Assembly: GCA_964433555.1 (NCBI GenBank)
Contig: CAYSRG010000010.1
Location: forward strand, 1 to 64,000
Direction: 5' to 3'
Length of the DNA stretch: 64,000 nt
Source of the DNA: Stramentimicrobium sp964433555
Lineage (GTDB): Bacteria; Atribacterota; Phoenicimicrobiia; Phoenicimicrobiales; Stramentimicrobiaceae
Part shown: piece by piece, positions 24,244 to 33,656 of the stretch
How the letters are laid out: each line of letters opens with the position of its first letter
How positions within the stretch are numbered: position 1 is the first letter of the stretch
Program-made: the position numbers and the translations under genes
Notes under the pieces: generated by a model
What the model was told of the DNA's origin: nothing
Databases searched by the model: none
The model's input: the letters and a program-made list of their open reading frames with translations, nothing else

Positions 24244-24276
24244 AGGATAATCAGGGGAAGTACCCCTGATTATCCT
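24244..24276. terminator. Bidirectional terminator
   Basis: AGGATAATCAGGGG (24244-24257) pairs perfectly with CCCCTGATTATCCT (24263-24276) and is followed by ATTTTTT. It serves the convergent EF-Tu-domain and slipin genes and overlaps the slipin stop codon by two bases. Confidence 0.9.
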
Positions 24277-25084
24277 ATTTTTTGGTCTTTTCTTCGGGTG
24301 TTTTAGAAACTTTCCCTTTTTGTTTTTCATAAAAATCCACAAATGGTTTAACCAATTCCAGAGGGAAAGGGAAGACAGTAGTGGTATTTTTATCAGCAGC
24401 AATAATTCCCAGAGTTTGTAAGTAACGTAATTGCAAAGATAGCGGTTGCATACTCATTTTTTCTGCTGCCTGCACCAGTTTTTCTGATGCCTGGAATTCA
24501 CCCTCTGCATGTATTACCTTTGCCCTTCTTTCTCTTTCTGCTTCTGCTTGCTTGGCCATTGCTCGTCTCATGTTTTCAGGTAATTCTACATCTTTTGTTT
24601 CTACAGTAGTAACTTTAATTCCCCAAGGATCAGTCTGTTCATCCACAATTTGTTGTAATGTTTGATTTATTTTTTCTCTTTGAGATAAAAAGGTATCCAG
24701 ATCTCTTTCTCCCAAGACACTTCTCAGAGTAGTTTGGGCAATTTGAGAGGTAGCAGAGATGTAGTTTTCCACCGATATAACTGCTTTTACCGGATCAATT
24801 ACCCGAAAATAAATTACTGCATTGACTTTTATAGGAACTGTATCTCTGGTTATTACCTCCTGTGCCGGTACATCCATATTGATTGTTCTCAGACTTACTT
24901 TAACCATATGATCTACAATGGGAATAAGCAAAATAAGACCAGGTCCTTTTGCCCCGACTACTCTTCCTAAACGGAAGACAACACCTCTTTCATATTCTCT
25001 CACAATTCTTATTGCTTGAGATAGTATAATAAATATTATAATCAGAATTCCAAGATAGAGACTTGTTGAAGTGATAAGATTCAT
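24275..25084 (-). CDS. SPFH/Band 7 protein, slipin type
   Basis: 269 aa. One N-terminal membrane segment (LGILIIIFIILSQAIRI) is followed by VREYERGVVFRLGRVVGAKG, the SPFH start, then ATSQIAQTTLRSVLGERDLD and a helical AEAERERRAKVIHAEGEFQA. This is a classic slipin, as in archaeal and bacterial stomatin homologues. The NfeD-type protease gene lies two bases upstream on the same strand; that pair is conserved and the protease cleaves the slipin C-terminus in other organisms. The final KPFVDFYEKQKG segment is the likely substrate region. Confidence 0.92.
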   Translation of the reverse strand: MNLITSTSLYLGILIIIFIILSQAIRIVREYERGVVFRLGRVVGAKGPGLILLIPIVDHMVKVSLRTINMDVPAQEVITRDTVPIKVNAVIYFRVIDPVKAVISVENYISATSQIAQTTLRSVLGERDLDTFLSQREKINQTLQQIVDEQTDPWGIKVTTVETKDVELPENMRRAMAKQAEAERERRAKVIHAEGEFQASEKLVQAAEKMSMQPLSLQLRYLQTLGIIAADKNTTTVFPFPLELVKPFVDFYEKQKGKVSKTPEEKTKK

Positions 25085-25086
25085 TT

Positions 25087-26439
25087 TTATTCCCCCTTTG
25101 TATCAGTTTTTTTAACGAATAAACGAAGTCCATCTAAAGATTCAACAATGACCTTTTCTCCCTTCTTAATAGGTTTTTCATCTAAAATAGTAGCTTGCCA
25201 GATTTCCCCGTGTATAAAGATTTGTCCATCAGGATTTAAATTTGTTCTGGCGATACCAATCATCCTAATCATACTCTCTTTTCCGGAAATAGGTTTTTTC
25301 CATTGTATTCTAATGCCTTTGGTTACAGCAAAAATGAAAAAGGCTCCTGTGGCAACAACCATGGAAAGGATGATACCAGTTGAAATTTTTAAAAAGGGAG
25401 CCATATCCTTGGTTAACATAAAGGAACCGAGGGTTAAAGAGGTTATTCCACCCAGGGTCAGTAAACCAAAGGTGGGAGTATAAATTTCAAAAACTAAGAG
25501 GATAATTCCCAAGGCGATTAGAATAAAACCAGCAAAATTAATGGGTATCATCTGAAAGGAAACGAAGGCGAGTATCAGGCAGATACCACCAAATATGCCG
25601 GGGAATAATGTTCCTGGATTACTGAATTCTCCCAGGATACCATAAATACCTAAAAATAAAAGGATATAAGCGATGTTGGGATTGCTAAGATTATGAAGAA
25701 ATAAATCCTTAAGGGACATTTTATATTCAATGATTTCCTTGCCCAGAGTACTTAATTTTTTATCACCCTCGGCAGTAGTTACTTTGACACCATCAATCAT
25801 AAAAATTAAATCTTCCAGACTTGGGGCAATAAATTCAATAATATTATTCTCTAGTGCTTCCTGTTCGGTTATAGAGATACTATCTCTGACGAATTTCTCA
25901 GCCATTGCTTCGTTTCTTTTTCTATTATTAGCTAAAGTTTTGATATATGCGGCAGCATCATTCACTATTTTTGATTTTGTTTCTTCATCAATCTGCTCCT
26001 CACCCATAGTAACGGGATGAGCAGCTCCTATATTGGTTCCGGGAGCCATGGCGGCAATATTAGCGGCTATGGTAATAAAAGCCCCGGCTGAAGCTGCCCG
26101 AGCCCCCTGTGGTGCAATATATATTATAACTGGAATACGGGTATTGAGTATCTCTTTAATAATCTTGCGCATAGAATCATCCAAACCACCAGGAGTATCC
26201 ATCTGAATGATGACACATTCTATTTGATTTGCCTCTGCCTCTTTAATTCCTTCTATAATGTATTGGGCAGTAATGGGATTTATAGTCCCCTCTAATTTTA
26301 AAGAATAAATTGCCGAGGAAGATTGAGAAGAAACCAAGTAGATAGAAGAGTTTAATATAAATATACTCACAATTATTGTACAAAGCTTTATTTGTCTATA
26401 CAATCTTTTACAATTTGAGTAATGGCCTGAAGATAACAT
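25087..26439 (-). CDS. NfeD-family membrane serine protease (long form)
   Basis: 450 aa. After a signal anchor (LCTIIVSIFILNSSIYLVSS) comes a ClpP-like domain with VIIQMDTPGGLDDSMRKIIK, and ARAASAGAFITIAANIAAMA carrying the catalytic Ser region; the base Lys lies in the following helix. Several membrane segments (about 245-360) precede the C-terminal NfeD OB-fold (IGIARTNLNPDGQIFIHGEI). It precedes the slipin gene by two bases. The pair manages membrane-domain quality. The true start could be slightly later, because there is no strong ribosome site at the first ATG. Confidence 0.92.
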   Translation of the reverse strand: MLSSGHYSNCKRLYRQIKLCTIIVSIFILNSSIYLVSSQSSSAIYSLKLEGTINPITAQYIIEGIKEAEANQIECVIIQMDTPGGLDDSMRKIIKEILNTRIPVIIYIAPQGARAASAGAFITIAANIAAMAPGTNIGAAHPVTMGEEQIDEETKSKIVNDAAAYIKTLANNRKRNEAMAEKFVRDSISITEQEALENNIIEFIAPSLEDLIFMIDGVKVTTAEGDKKLSTLGKEIIEYKMSLKDLFLHNLSNPNIAYILLFLGIYGILGEFSNPGTLFPGIFGGICLILAFVSFQMIPINFAGFILIALGIILLVFEIYTPTFGLLTLGGITSLTLGSFMLTKDMAPFLKISTGIILSMVVATGAFFIFAVTKGIRIQWKKPISGKESMIRMIGIARTNLNPDGQIFIHGEIWQATILDEKPIKKGEKVIVESLDGLRLFVKKTDTKGE

Positions 26440-26518
26440 AATTTTTCTTTACCATTATTTATGATAACATTATTATAACATAATTATTAAACCTTTATTA
26501 AATTAGAATGAGGAACAG

Positions 26519-27631
26519 ATGATAGCTAACTTGAATTTAACTGATAATGAATTAATCATGCCCGGAGACTGGATGTCCATTGTTCAGAAGATCCAGAGTC
26601 AAGATGGGACGGTAATGGTTTTAGGAAAAACAGATTCCGGAAAAACAAGTTTTATTAAATTGTTAATTCATTATCTTGTAAGGAGAAATAGAAAGATTGG
26701 ACTAATTGATGTTGATATTGGACAATCGACCCTGGGTCCTCCCGGTACCATAGGAATGTGTATTGTTGATAAAAATAGAGTAGAAGATGGTATTGTCCCG
26801 ATTGACTATATGCTTTTCATTGGGGCTATATCTCCTGAGCAGTGTATCGCTATATTTCTGGAGAAAATTTATCAGCTCTATATTATTACTCAAAAGATAA
26901 AAGTAGATGCTCTTTTGATTGATACTACTGGATTGGTAATGGGAAGAATCGGAGTATACTTAAAGAATAATTTGATTAAGAAGGTTAATCCTGCTATCTT
27001 AGTGGCACTTCAATCTGATAAAGAATTAGAACCAATTTTATTAGAATTTGAAGCCCAACCTTCCATTAAAATTTACCGTATTAAACCATATCAGAACATT
27101 ATCGCTAAAAATTGGAAGGAGAGGAAAGCAAGGAGGAGAAGACAATTTAGCATATATTTCAAAGATTCACAGTTAAGAGATATTGATTTCTCAGCAGTAG
27201 AGATAAAAGATTTTAATTTTGGCTTTAGTTTATTTTTAGAGAAAACCATGGTTAGTTTATATTGGAAAGAGTTTCAGCTGGAGATAGTCTCGGCTGAAGT
27301 AATCAATAGTAGATTGTTTATGATATTATCAAAACCACAAAGTATTACCAATAAAGATGTTTTTGCCAGGATAAAAAAACATTTTCAGGTAAAACAGATT
27401 TTTGTTATTCTTCCGAATTGGTTCCAACACCTGTTAGTGTCGTTTACTAATTCAGAAGGACTGAGCAATGGTTTAGGGATAATCAAGCATATTGATTTTG
27501 AGAGGAAGAAGATTACTGCTTATTTACCAATTTCTATTTCACTTGATAATTTAGCTAAAATTGAGCTGGGGCGAATAAGAATTATACCTGATGGTTCGGC
27601 ATTGCCTCCTATTGAGCCAGAAAGATATTAG
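26519..27631 (+). CDS. Clp1/Grc3-like polynucleotide 5'-kinase
   Basis: 370 aa. Walker A is GKTDSGKTS (36-44), followed by IGLIDVDIGQSTLGPPGTIG, the conserved Clp1/Grc3/NOL9 block, and LLIDTTGLVMGRIG as Walker B region. The C-terminal 150 residues form a beta-rich extension like the RNA-binding end of archaeal homologues. The family phosphorylates RNA or DNA 5'-hydroxyls. It is divergent from nfeD, with about 80 bases between, and followed after 32 bases by the EamA gene. Such kinases are common in archaea and rare in bacteria, where they accompany thermophilic or deep-branching lineages. Confidence 0.8.
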   Translation: MIANLNLTDNELIMPGDWMSIVQKIQSQDGTVMVLGKTDSGKTSFIKLLIHYLVRRNRKIGLIDVDIGQSTLGPPGTIGMCIVDKNRVEDGIVPIDYMLFIGAISPEQCIAIFLEKIYQLYIITQKIKVDALLIDTTGLVMGRIGVYLKNNLIKKVNPAILVALQSDKELEPILLEFEAQPSIKIYRIKPYQNIIAKNWKERKARRRRQFSIYFKDSQLRDIDFSAVEIKDFNFGFSLFLEKTMVSLYWKEFQLEIVSAEVINSRLFMILSKPQSITNKDVFARIKKHFQVKQIFVILPNWFQHLLVSFTNSEGLSNGLGIIKHIDFERKKITAYLPISISLDNLAKIELGRIRIIPDGSALPPIEPERY

Positions 27632-27663
27632 TTATTAATAAAAACTGGGAGCAGAGAGTGCTT

Positions 27664-28554
27664 ATGGATAGAAAAGAAAAAGAAGGTGTTCTTCTGGTAA
27701 TGATATGTGTATTTATTCATGGCGCCCAGCCTATCTTAGGAAAGTATGGAGTTTCTTTAGTACAACCACTTTTTTTTGCCAGTTTAACCAATCTCATTGC
27801 AGCAGCAAGTCTCATTTTAATTATTTTATTGAAAAGAGAATCACTTTTTTTATTGATGGAAAGAAGATATTTTCTTTCTCTAATGTCTATTGGATTTTTT
27901 GGGACTACCCTCTCTAATATTCTGTTTTTTTATGGTGTCAGATTAACCAGTGGCATAAATTCTGCTATTTTGTTACAGGTAGAACCTATTTATGCTTTGA
28001 TTATAGGGTATCTTCTGCTTCAAGAAAGAGTGACTCTACGACAAATGATTTCCACCCTACTTATCATTTTTGGAACATTACTGGTTATTTATCAGGGAAC
28101 TTTTAAATTGAATTGGGGCGATACCCTGGTTCTGTTAACCCCGCTCTGTTATCAAGTTGGTCATCTTTTTAGTAAACAGCTGCTGAGTCAAACAGAAATA
28201 AGCCCTCTTTTTATTGCAGCAGGAAGGACATTATTTGGTGGTATTTTTCTTTTTATGCTAAATCAGCTGGTTGGAGTGAATCAATTTGAACACCTGAAAG
28301 ATTTGAGTATTCTTGGCATTCTTATTTTTTACGGAGTTGTTATTTATGGATTAACATATTATACCTTCTATGAGTCTATTAAGCGCATTAATCTATCCAA
28401 GGCGACTGCCATTATCTCTGTTTACCCCGCTATTTCCATAATTCTTGCCTGGTTTATTTTACAGGAGATTCCCGATTTCTTCCAGATTAGCGGTTTTTTC
28501 ATTATTCTGTTGGGAATTATCTATTTGTCCTATGTCAAAAGCGAGTTACGGTAG
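27664..28554 (+). CDS. EamA/DMT-family membrane transporter
   Basis: 296 aa from the ATG at 27664 (GTG two codons earlier is possible). Ten hydrophobic segments in two EamA halves: GVLLVMICVFIHGAQPILGK begins the first half and TEISPLFIAAGRTLFGGIFL lies in the second. PIYALIIGYLLLQERVTLRQ is the usual end of the first unit and ISVYPAISIILAWFILQEIP of the second. It exports or imports small metabolites by exchange; the substrate cannot be read from the sequence. The gene lies 32 bases behind the polynucleotide kinase. Confidence 0.85.
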   Translation: MDRKEKEGVLLVMICVFIHGAQPILGKYGVSLVQPLFFASLTNLIAAASLILIILLKRESLFLLMERRYFLSLMSIGFFGTTLSNILFFYGVRLTSGINSAILLQVEPIYALIIGYLLLQERVTLRQMISTLLIIFGTLLVIYQGTFKLNWGDTLVLLTPLCYQVGHLFSKQLLSQTEISPLFIAAGRTLFGGIFLFMLNQLVGVNQFEHLKDLSILGILIFYGVVIYGLTYYTFYESIKRINLSKATAIISVYPAISIILAWFILQEIPDFFQISGFFIILLGIIYLSYVKSELR

Positions 28555-28614
28555 AAGCTGTCTTTCATTGAGTTGATTTTTTTATATAAGAATCGCTTAC
28601 TGATATAAATTTCA

Positions 28615-28663
28615 TTGAAAAAAAATATTCTATATGCTATTATTATTGATGCAACCGATTGCA
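28615..28663 (+). promoter_or_regulatory. Promoter with LacI-type operator
   Basis: TTGAAA (28615-28620), 17 bases and TATTAT (28638-28643) form a good promoter. Seven bases on lies TGCAACCGATTGCA (28650-28663), a 14-bp palindrome with one mismatch and a central CG, the layout of LacI/GalR operators. The LacI-family gene at 34721 is the likely binder. The next intact gene is 610 bases downstream, past an IS relic. Confidence 0.6.
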
Positions 28664-28747
28664 CAAATCTGGCAGAAGTCTAATGAAATATCCAGTGCCT
28701 ATTAATCAATTTTAGTAAATTTGGTATTGATGTAGCATTGTTTCAGC

Positions 28748-28900
28748 AAATTTAATTTTGTTCTTTGACAATGAAAACCTGCGGTCCAGCTGATAGAGTC
28801 TTATCAATTGATTATTCTGACAATGTTTCAGTCTTCATTATTCCGCTTCCTTTAGATTTCAGAGGTAGAGAGAGGAAAGGAAATCTTTCAATGTTTTAAC
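28748..28900. mobile_element. Relic of an IS end
   Basis: TTGTTCTTTGACAAT and neighbouring bases match the end of the IS at 20159 (the stretch beginning 20175), and GGTAGAGAG with its flank corresponds to a later part of that element. The matching is patchy and no coding remains, so this is a decayed copy. The rest of 28555-29273 is AT-rich with no gene. Confidence 0.4.
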
Positions 28901-29088
28901 AGTCAATTTGTTTTGTTCTATTATAGTAGCTTTTACTAAAAAATATGTGATGAATTGATTTACAAATATTCATTTTTGTGATTACCAAAAAGTTTTACCG
29001 ATATTCATCATTTTTTTACTCAAATATAAATAGATAGATTGAATGAAATATATGCTTCAACTATTGTTTAGAAATAAATAAAATTCAT

Positions 29089-29106
29089 TTCCTAGTTACC
29101 TAGGAA
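29089..29106. promoter_or_regulatory. Palindrome upstream of the sugar ABC operon
   Basis: TTCCTAG, four bases TTAC, then CTAGGAA: perfect 7-bp arms, 168 bases before the binding-protein start. It could be a regulator site unrelated to the LacI operator; no second copy was noticed. Confidence 0.3.
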
Positions 29107-29273
29107 TGTAAATTACTAATTTTGACTTCTTGAAAAAATAGAAAATTACCTGGGGATATGTGTTGAGAAAGAAATTATTTGGGATAACAGGAAGTCAATA
29201 AGAGGAGGTGAGGTATCAGGTAAATATTTTTTATATGTGTTTTGAAAAATTTAAATATCTAATGGAGGTAAGA

Positions 29274-30257
29274 ATGAAATCTAATTTAAAAGCAGTTTTG
29301 TTGATATTTGTTGTAATCTTTCTGTTCTTGAGCTTTGCTCTGATTTCTTTTGCGGCAGAAAAAGAATATAAAATTTATGTAGTCGTTCATGGTGGTATTG
29401 CAGATCCATTCTGGAAGGTTTGCGAGAAGGGAGCACTGGATGCAGGGACCCTTTATGATGATTTAGAGGTTATATATACCGGGCCAACAGAATTTAAGCT
29501 GGAGGAATTTATGGCTTATATAGAGGCGGCATTGGCAAGTAATCCCGATGGTTTAGTTTGTACTCTTACTGCACCTGAGGGGATGGATGAATCTCTCCGG
29601 GCAGCTATTGCTGGAGGCTTGCCGGTAGTAGCCATCAATGCACCTGATCTTAGAGAACCCGAAGCGGACCGGATACCCGTTCTGACTTATGTTGGAGAAG
29701 ATAGTTACTTCATTGGTAAACAGGCAGCCTTGGAGACATTGAAAAGGTTTACTCCCAAACGGGCAATCTTTGCAAATCATCACCCTGGTGCAACCAACAT
29801 TGAAGCAAGGGGAAGGGGTTATATTGATACCATGAAAGAAAACGGTGTAACGGTGGAAGCCCTGGATATTACGGATGATGCGGTTAGAGGAGCTGAAATG
29901 GTAGCGGCTTATTTAAAGACACATCCCGACACCGATGCAATCTTCTGCTCAAATACCATGCGTACAGAGACCATTATTCCGCGTTTAGAGGCAGATGGAG
30001 TAAAGGTCGGAGAAGATGTAAAGATTGCTCAGATGGATAGCTCTTCCAAGATACTGGAATATATTCAGGAAGGTAAAGTCATGTTTACCATGGATCAGCA
30101 ACAATATCTGCAGGGTTATCTTGGTGTCGTATTTGCCTATTTAAATGCCAAGTATGGATTTACACCTCCCCCGGCTCCGGTATCTACAGGGCCGGCAGTC
30201 ATTACGGCAGAAAATATTCCTGCCCTGGCAGGTCTGGTTAAAGATGGATTCAGATAA
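29274..30257 (+). CDS. Sugar ABC transporter substrate-binding protein
   Basis: 327 aa from the ATG at 29274, which follows AATGGAGG; upstream in-frame starts lack spacing. Residues 1-27 are a signal peptide ending FALISFAAEKE. The mature part is a Peripla_BP_4 (RbsB-like) fold: YKIYVVVHGGIADPFWKVCE, then PDGLVCTLTAPEGMDESLRA, then DAIFCSNTMRTETIIPRLEA. It binds a sugar or polyol outside the membrane for the permease and ATPase encoded next. The downstream inositol genes make an inositol substrate likely, by context. Confidence 0.88.
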   Translation: MKSNLKAVLLIFVVIFLFLSFALISFAAEKEYKIYVVVHGGIADPFWKVCEKGALDAGTLYDDLEVIYTGPTEFKLEEFMAYIEAALASNPDGLVCTLTAPEGMDESLRAAIAGGLPVVAINAPDLREPEADRIPVLTYVGEDSYFIGKQAALETLKRFTPKRAIFANHHPGATNIEARGRGYIDTMKENGVTVEALDITDDAVRGAEMVAAYLKTHPDTDAIFCSNTMRTETIIPRLEADGVKVGEDVKIAQMDSSSKILEYIQEGKVMFTMDQQQYLQGYLGVVFAYLNAKYGFTPPPAPVSTGPAVITAENIPALAGLVKDGFR

Positions 30258-30291
30258 GTTCTGGTGACTGAAACAAGTAATTATTAGATGT

Positions 30292-30325
30292 ATTGGGTGG
30301 TATCTTGAGAATGATGCCACCCAAT
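30292..30325 (+). other. Intercistronic hairpin after the binding-protein gene
   Basis: ATTGGGTGG (30292-30300) and CCACCCAAT (30317-30325) pair perfectly around a 16-base loop. No T-run follows, so it more likely stabilises the upstream mRNA or attenuates reading into the permease than terminates. Confidence 0.6.
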
Positions 30326-30384
30326 AAGCTAAGTATGACAAATACAAAAAAGACTATTAGGGAAGATTTGAGCGGGAGGAAGAG

Positions 30385-31380
30385 TTGATAAAAAAATTAA
30401 AGAGTGAAGAAAGGATTGAAATCCAAGGTCAAACCTTTAATTTCTCTCAGATACGTAGATTACCTGAATTCGGAGTGATGCTTGCTTTCCTGGTTTTATT
30501 AATTATTTTTTCAGTTTTTTCGTCAAATTTTTTAACCTTGCGGAATGTAACTGGAATCCTTACTATTGTTTCAGAATTAGGAATCATGGCTATTGGTGTG
30601 GCGTTTTTAATGATTTCTGGAGAATTTGACCTCTCGGTGAGTAGCGTTTACGCTTTTTCAGGCTTTCTCTTTGTGACCCTGGCTAATCAATATAATTCAC
30701 CATCAGCTTTTGTGTTGACTCTGGCAATAGCAGCCTTGATTGGAATTTGCAACGGACTCATCACTTTGCGCATGCGGATTCCCTCTTTTATTGCTACTTT
30801 AGGTATGCAATTACTGTTGAGAGGATCACTTTTAGCATTAACTGGTGGTGAATCAGTTAGCTATTCCAGCGATTCTATTATGCCAACCATGTTAACTCGC
30901 TTTATAGCTTTTGGCTTTCGGCCTTCTCACATTTGGTTCCTTGCACTGACTTTGATTTTTTCAATCGTACTTACCAAAACACGTTATGGTAACTGGGTAT
31001 TTGCAACCGGTGGGAATCGTGTTGTTGCCAGAGCAATGGGAGTGAATACTGATAAGGTAAAACTAATTAATTTTATGTGTTCTGCTCTGATGGCGGCATT
31101 ATCTGGTTGCATTGTAATCAGTAGATTTAATTTGGCAAATGCATCTTTCGGAACAGGAATGGAATTGGAGGCTATTGCCTCTGCTGTTATTGGAGGCACT
31201 TTTTTAACTGGAGGCTATGGAACAATTATCGGGGTATTCTTTGGAGCATTTTTGATGGGTATGATGAGAACTGGTCTGGTCATGATGGGTGCTCCTGCTT
31301 ATTGGTATCAGGCATTCGTAGGTGCCATTTTAATCATTGCTGCGACTATTAATCTGAAATTAAGGCATTTGGACATGTAA
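30385..31380 (+). CDS. Sugar ABC transporter permease (RbsC/BPD_transp_2 family)
   Basis: 331 aa starting at TTG after GGGAGGAAG. About eight to ten membrane segments, with the family motif GEFDLSVSSVYAFSGFLFVT and the C-terminal AIASAVIGGTFLTGGYGTII. Both are hallmarks of ribose-type permeases. It forms the membrane channel with the ATPase whose gene follows immediately. A 33-residue cytoplasmic N-terminus precedes the first segment. Confidence 0.9.
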   Translation: MIKKLKSEERIEIQGQTFNFSQIRRLPEFGVMLAFLVLLIIFSVFSSNFLTLRNVTGILTIVSELGIMAIGVAFLMISGEFDLSVSSVYAFSGFLFVTLANQYNSPSAFVLTLAIAALIGICNGLITLRMRIPSFIATLGMQLLLRGSLLALTGGESVSYSSDSIMPTMLTRFIAFGFRPSHIWFLALTLIFSIVLTKTRYGNWVFATGGNRVVARAMGVNTDKVKLINFMCSALMAALSGCIVISRFNLANASFGTGMELEAIASAVIGGTFLTGGYGTIIGVFFGAFLMGMMRTGLVMMGAPAYWYQAFVGAILIIAATINLKLRHLDM

Positions 31381-31470
31381 GTGAGTGATATGCAAAATTA
31401 TCATAGCGAAAATGCTTTCTTTGATCATTTTGAGTTTGCGATGATAGACGGTAAAGGAGGATCTTGTTCT

Positions 31471-32238
31471 ATGAAGGAAGTTACCCCCTTAGCAAAGATG
31501 GTAGCCATTGAAAAATATTATAAAGCATTTCAGGCTTTGAAAAAGGTAGATCTCGAGATCTATAAAGGGGAAGTATTGGGTTTGTTAGGAGATAACGGGG
31601 CAGGTAAGTCTACTCTAATCAAAATTCTGGCCGGAGTTTTTCCTCCCGATAAGGGTGAAATTTATTTCGAAGGTAAGAAGGTAAATTTTTCTTCTCCCAA
31701 AGATGCCAGGACAATAGGAATTGAAACCGTTCACCAGGCTATGTCTTTGGTAGATATCATGAGTATTTCCAGGAATTTCTTTTTAGGCCGGGAACCAATC
31801 AAAAGAATAGGTCCTATATGTTTGCTTGATCGGGGAAAAATGGATACAGAATGCCACAAAGCGGTTACTGGATTAGGAATCAGAGTAAGATCGGCAGATG
31901 AGTTTGTTTCCATTTTGTCCGGTGGAGAAAGACAGGCTATTTCAATTGGGAGAGCGATGCATTTCAAGGTCAAACTCCTGATTCTTGACGAGCCACTTGT
32001 TGCTTTATCGGTCAGAGAGACCAGGGAAGTATTAAGGCAGGTGGAGAATGCCAGAGAATCAGGAATTTCAGTCATTTTCATCACACATAATGTGTACCAT
32101 GTATATCCTGTTGCAGAAAGATTTGTTATGCTGGATAAAGGGATTAAAATTGGAGAGGTTTATAAAAAAGATTCCAGTCCGGAAGATATTATCGAAATTA
32201 TTGCTTCTGGGAAGATGGAACAAGAAAAAAAAGCATGA
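31471..32238 (+). CDS. Sugar ABC transporter ATP-binding protein, single-domain
   Basis: 255 aa from the ATG at 31471, which has AAAGGAGG nine bases upstream; a GTG directly after the permease stop at 31381 would add 30 residues with no ribosome site. Walker A GDNGAGKST (40-48), signature LSGGERQAIS and Walker B LLILDEPLVALS are intact. Ribose-type systems usually have two fused ATPase domains (about 500 aa). This one has only one, as in the fructose FrcA group, so it would act as a homodimer. Confidence 0.9.
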   Translation: MKEVTPLAKMVAIEKYYKAFQALKKVDLEIYKGEVLGLLGDNGAGKSTLIKILAGVFPPDKGEIYFEGKKVNFSSPKDARTIGIETVHQAMSLVDIMSISRNFFLGREPIKRIGPICLLDRGKMDTECHKAVTGLGIRVRSADEFVSILSGGERQAISIGRAMHFKVKLLILDEPLVALSVRETREVLRQVENARESGISVIFITHNVYHVYPVAERFVMLDKGIKIGEVYKKDSSPEDIIEIIASGKMEQEKKA

Positions 32239-32285
32239 ATTTTTTTAAAATTCGCAATTATTTTTTATTTTTAGGAGATAGTTAA

Positions 32286-33545
32286 GTGAATTCTCGAGAA
32301 CGGGTAAGAAAGGCGCTTCACCATCAGGAGACGGATCGTATTCCTATGGACTTAGGTTCCACATTAGTAACCGGTATTCAGGCTAGTACTTACGCAAAAC
32401 TAAGGCAAGCATTGAATCTGAAGGCTAAAACGGTCAGAGTTGTAGATCCCTTTCAGATGCTGGCAGAGGTTGAAATGGAAGTAATTGAGAAATTAGGGAT
32501 TGATATTATCGGTCTATGGCTTCCTACCAATGCATTTGGATTTAAAAACGAAAATTGGAAACCATGGACCCTCTCGGATGGTACGAGGATTATAGTTCCG
32601 GGGAAATTTACTACCGAACATGATCAGGAAGGAAATGTGTTTCTCTATCCCCAGGGAGAAACCTCAGTGGCTCCTGTAGCAAAGATGCCCAAGGACGGCT
32701 ATTATTTTGATCTCTTGGTTCGTCAGGAACCGATTGATGAGCAAAATCTGAATCCTGAGGATTGGGTTAATCAGCAATTCTCCATTTTTTCGGAAAAAAC
32801 ACTCCAGTATTTAGAAAAGAATGCTGAAAACCTATATCAGAATAGCGATCTTTGCATTGTTGGAGAATTTATTGATGCCAGTTTTGGAGATATCTCTCAG
32901 GTACCGGGCCCGGCTGTAAAACATCCCAAAGGTATCAGGGATCCAGAAAAATGGATTATGGCTCATATTGAATATCCCGATTATATCAAGGGAATCTTTG
33001 AACTGCAATGTGAAATAGCTTTGAAAAACCTGCAACTTGCTTATGAAGCAGTTGGTAATAAAATCGACGTCATTTATGTCAGTGGCACCGATTTTGGAAC
33101 CCAGAACAGCCCTTTTATTTCTCCTGATATGTACCGTGAATTTTACAAACCCTTTCATAAGAGAATCAATGACTGGATACACAAAAACACTTCCTGGAAG
33201 ACTTTCTATCATAGTTGTGGATCCATTGCTGCATTTTTAGATGATTTTATAGAAGCAGGAGTAGATATTTTAAACCCTGTTCAGACCTCCGCAAAGGATA
33301 TGGATTCCAAAAGGTTGAAGGAAAAGTATGGAGAACAGTTAGTCTTCTGGGGAGGTGGGATAGATACCCAGAGAACACTTCCCTTTGGAACACCTGAAGA
33401 AGTAAAAGAAGAAGTCACCGAGCGCTGCCAGATATTTGGAAAGGGTGGAGGCTTTGTCTTTAACACCATTCATAATATTCAATCTAAAGTTCCCATTGAA
33501 AACCTGATGGCGATGTTTCAAACGGTGAGAGAATTCAGATTTTAA
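32286..33545 (+). CDS. Uroporphyrinogen decarboxylase-family protein (MtaA-like)
   Basis: 419 aa starting at GTG after AGGAGATAG. MNSRERVRKALHHQETDRIP is the standard start of the UroD/MtaA family, and FYHSCGSIAAFLDDFIEAGV and VFWGGGIDTQRTLPFGTPEE are its C-terminal blocks, including the Cys-Gly region. The protein is longer than haem UroD (about 350 aa), and no porphyrin genes are nearby. Family members in sugar operons are uncharacterised; methyl transfer to or from a corrinoid or thiol is one possibility. Its place between an ABC transporter and iolG suggests it acts on the imported substrate. Confidence 0.78.
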   Translation: MNSRERVRKALHHQETDRIPMDLGSTLVTGIQASTYAKLRQALNLKAKTVRVVDPFQMLAEVEMEVIEKLGIDIIGLWLPTNAFGFKNENWKPWTLSDGTRIIVPGKFTTEHDQEGNVFLYPQGETSVAPVAKMPKDGYYFDLLVRQEPIDEQNLNPEDWVNQQFSIFSEKTLQYLEKNAENLYQNSDLCIVGEFIDASFGDISQVPGPAVKHPKGIRDPEKWIMAHIEYPDYIKGIFELQCEIALKNLQLAYEAVGNKIDVIYVSGTDFGTQNSPFISPDMYREFYKPFHKRINDWIHKNTSWKTFYHSCGSIAAFLDDFIEAGVDILNPVQTSAKDMDSKRLKEKYGEQLVFWGGGIDTQRTLPFGTPEEVKEEVTERCQIFGKGGGFVFNTIHNIQSKVPIENLMAMFQTVREFRF

Positions 33546-33560
33546 CAATAAAAGAAAAAA

Positions 33561-33577
33561 TGCATCTATCGATTGCA
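33561..33577. promoter_or_regulatory. Possible LacI half-site upstream of iolG
   Basis: The sequence ends TCGATTGCA, the right half of the operator at 28650, but the left half is degraded (TGCATCTA). It lies 80 bases before the inositol dehydrogenase gene. Weak evidence on its own. Confidence 0.3.
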
Positions 33578-33656
33578 TTATATTCAACAATGAATTATTT
33601 AAAGGAAGAGCAAGAAAAAATGAAGCAGATAGCATTAAAAAGGAGGTAGTAGAGGT

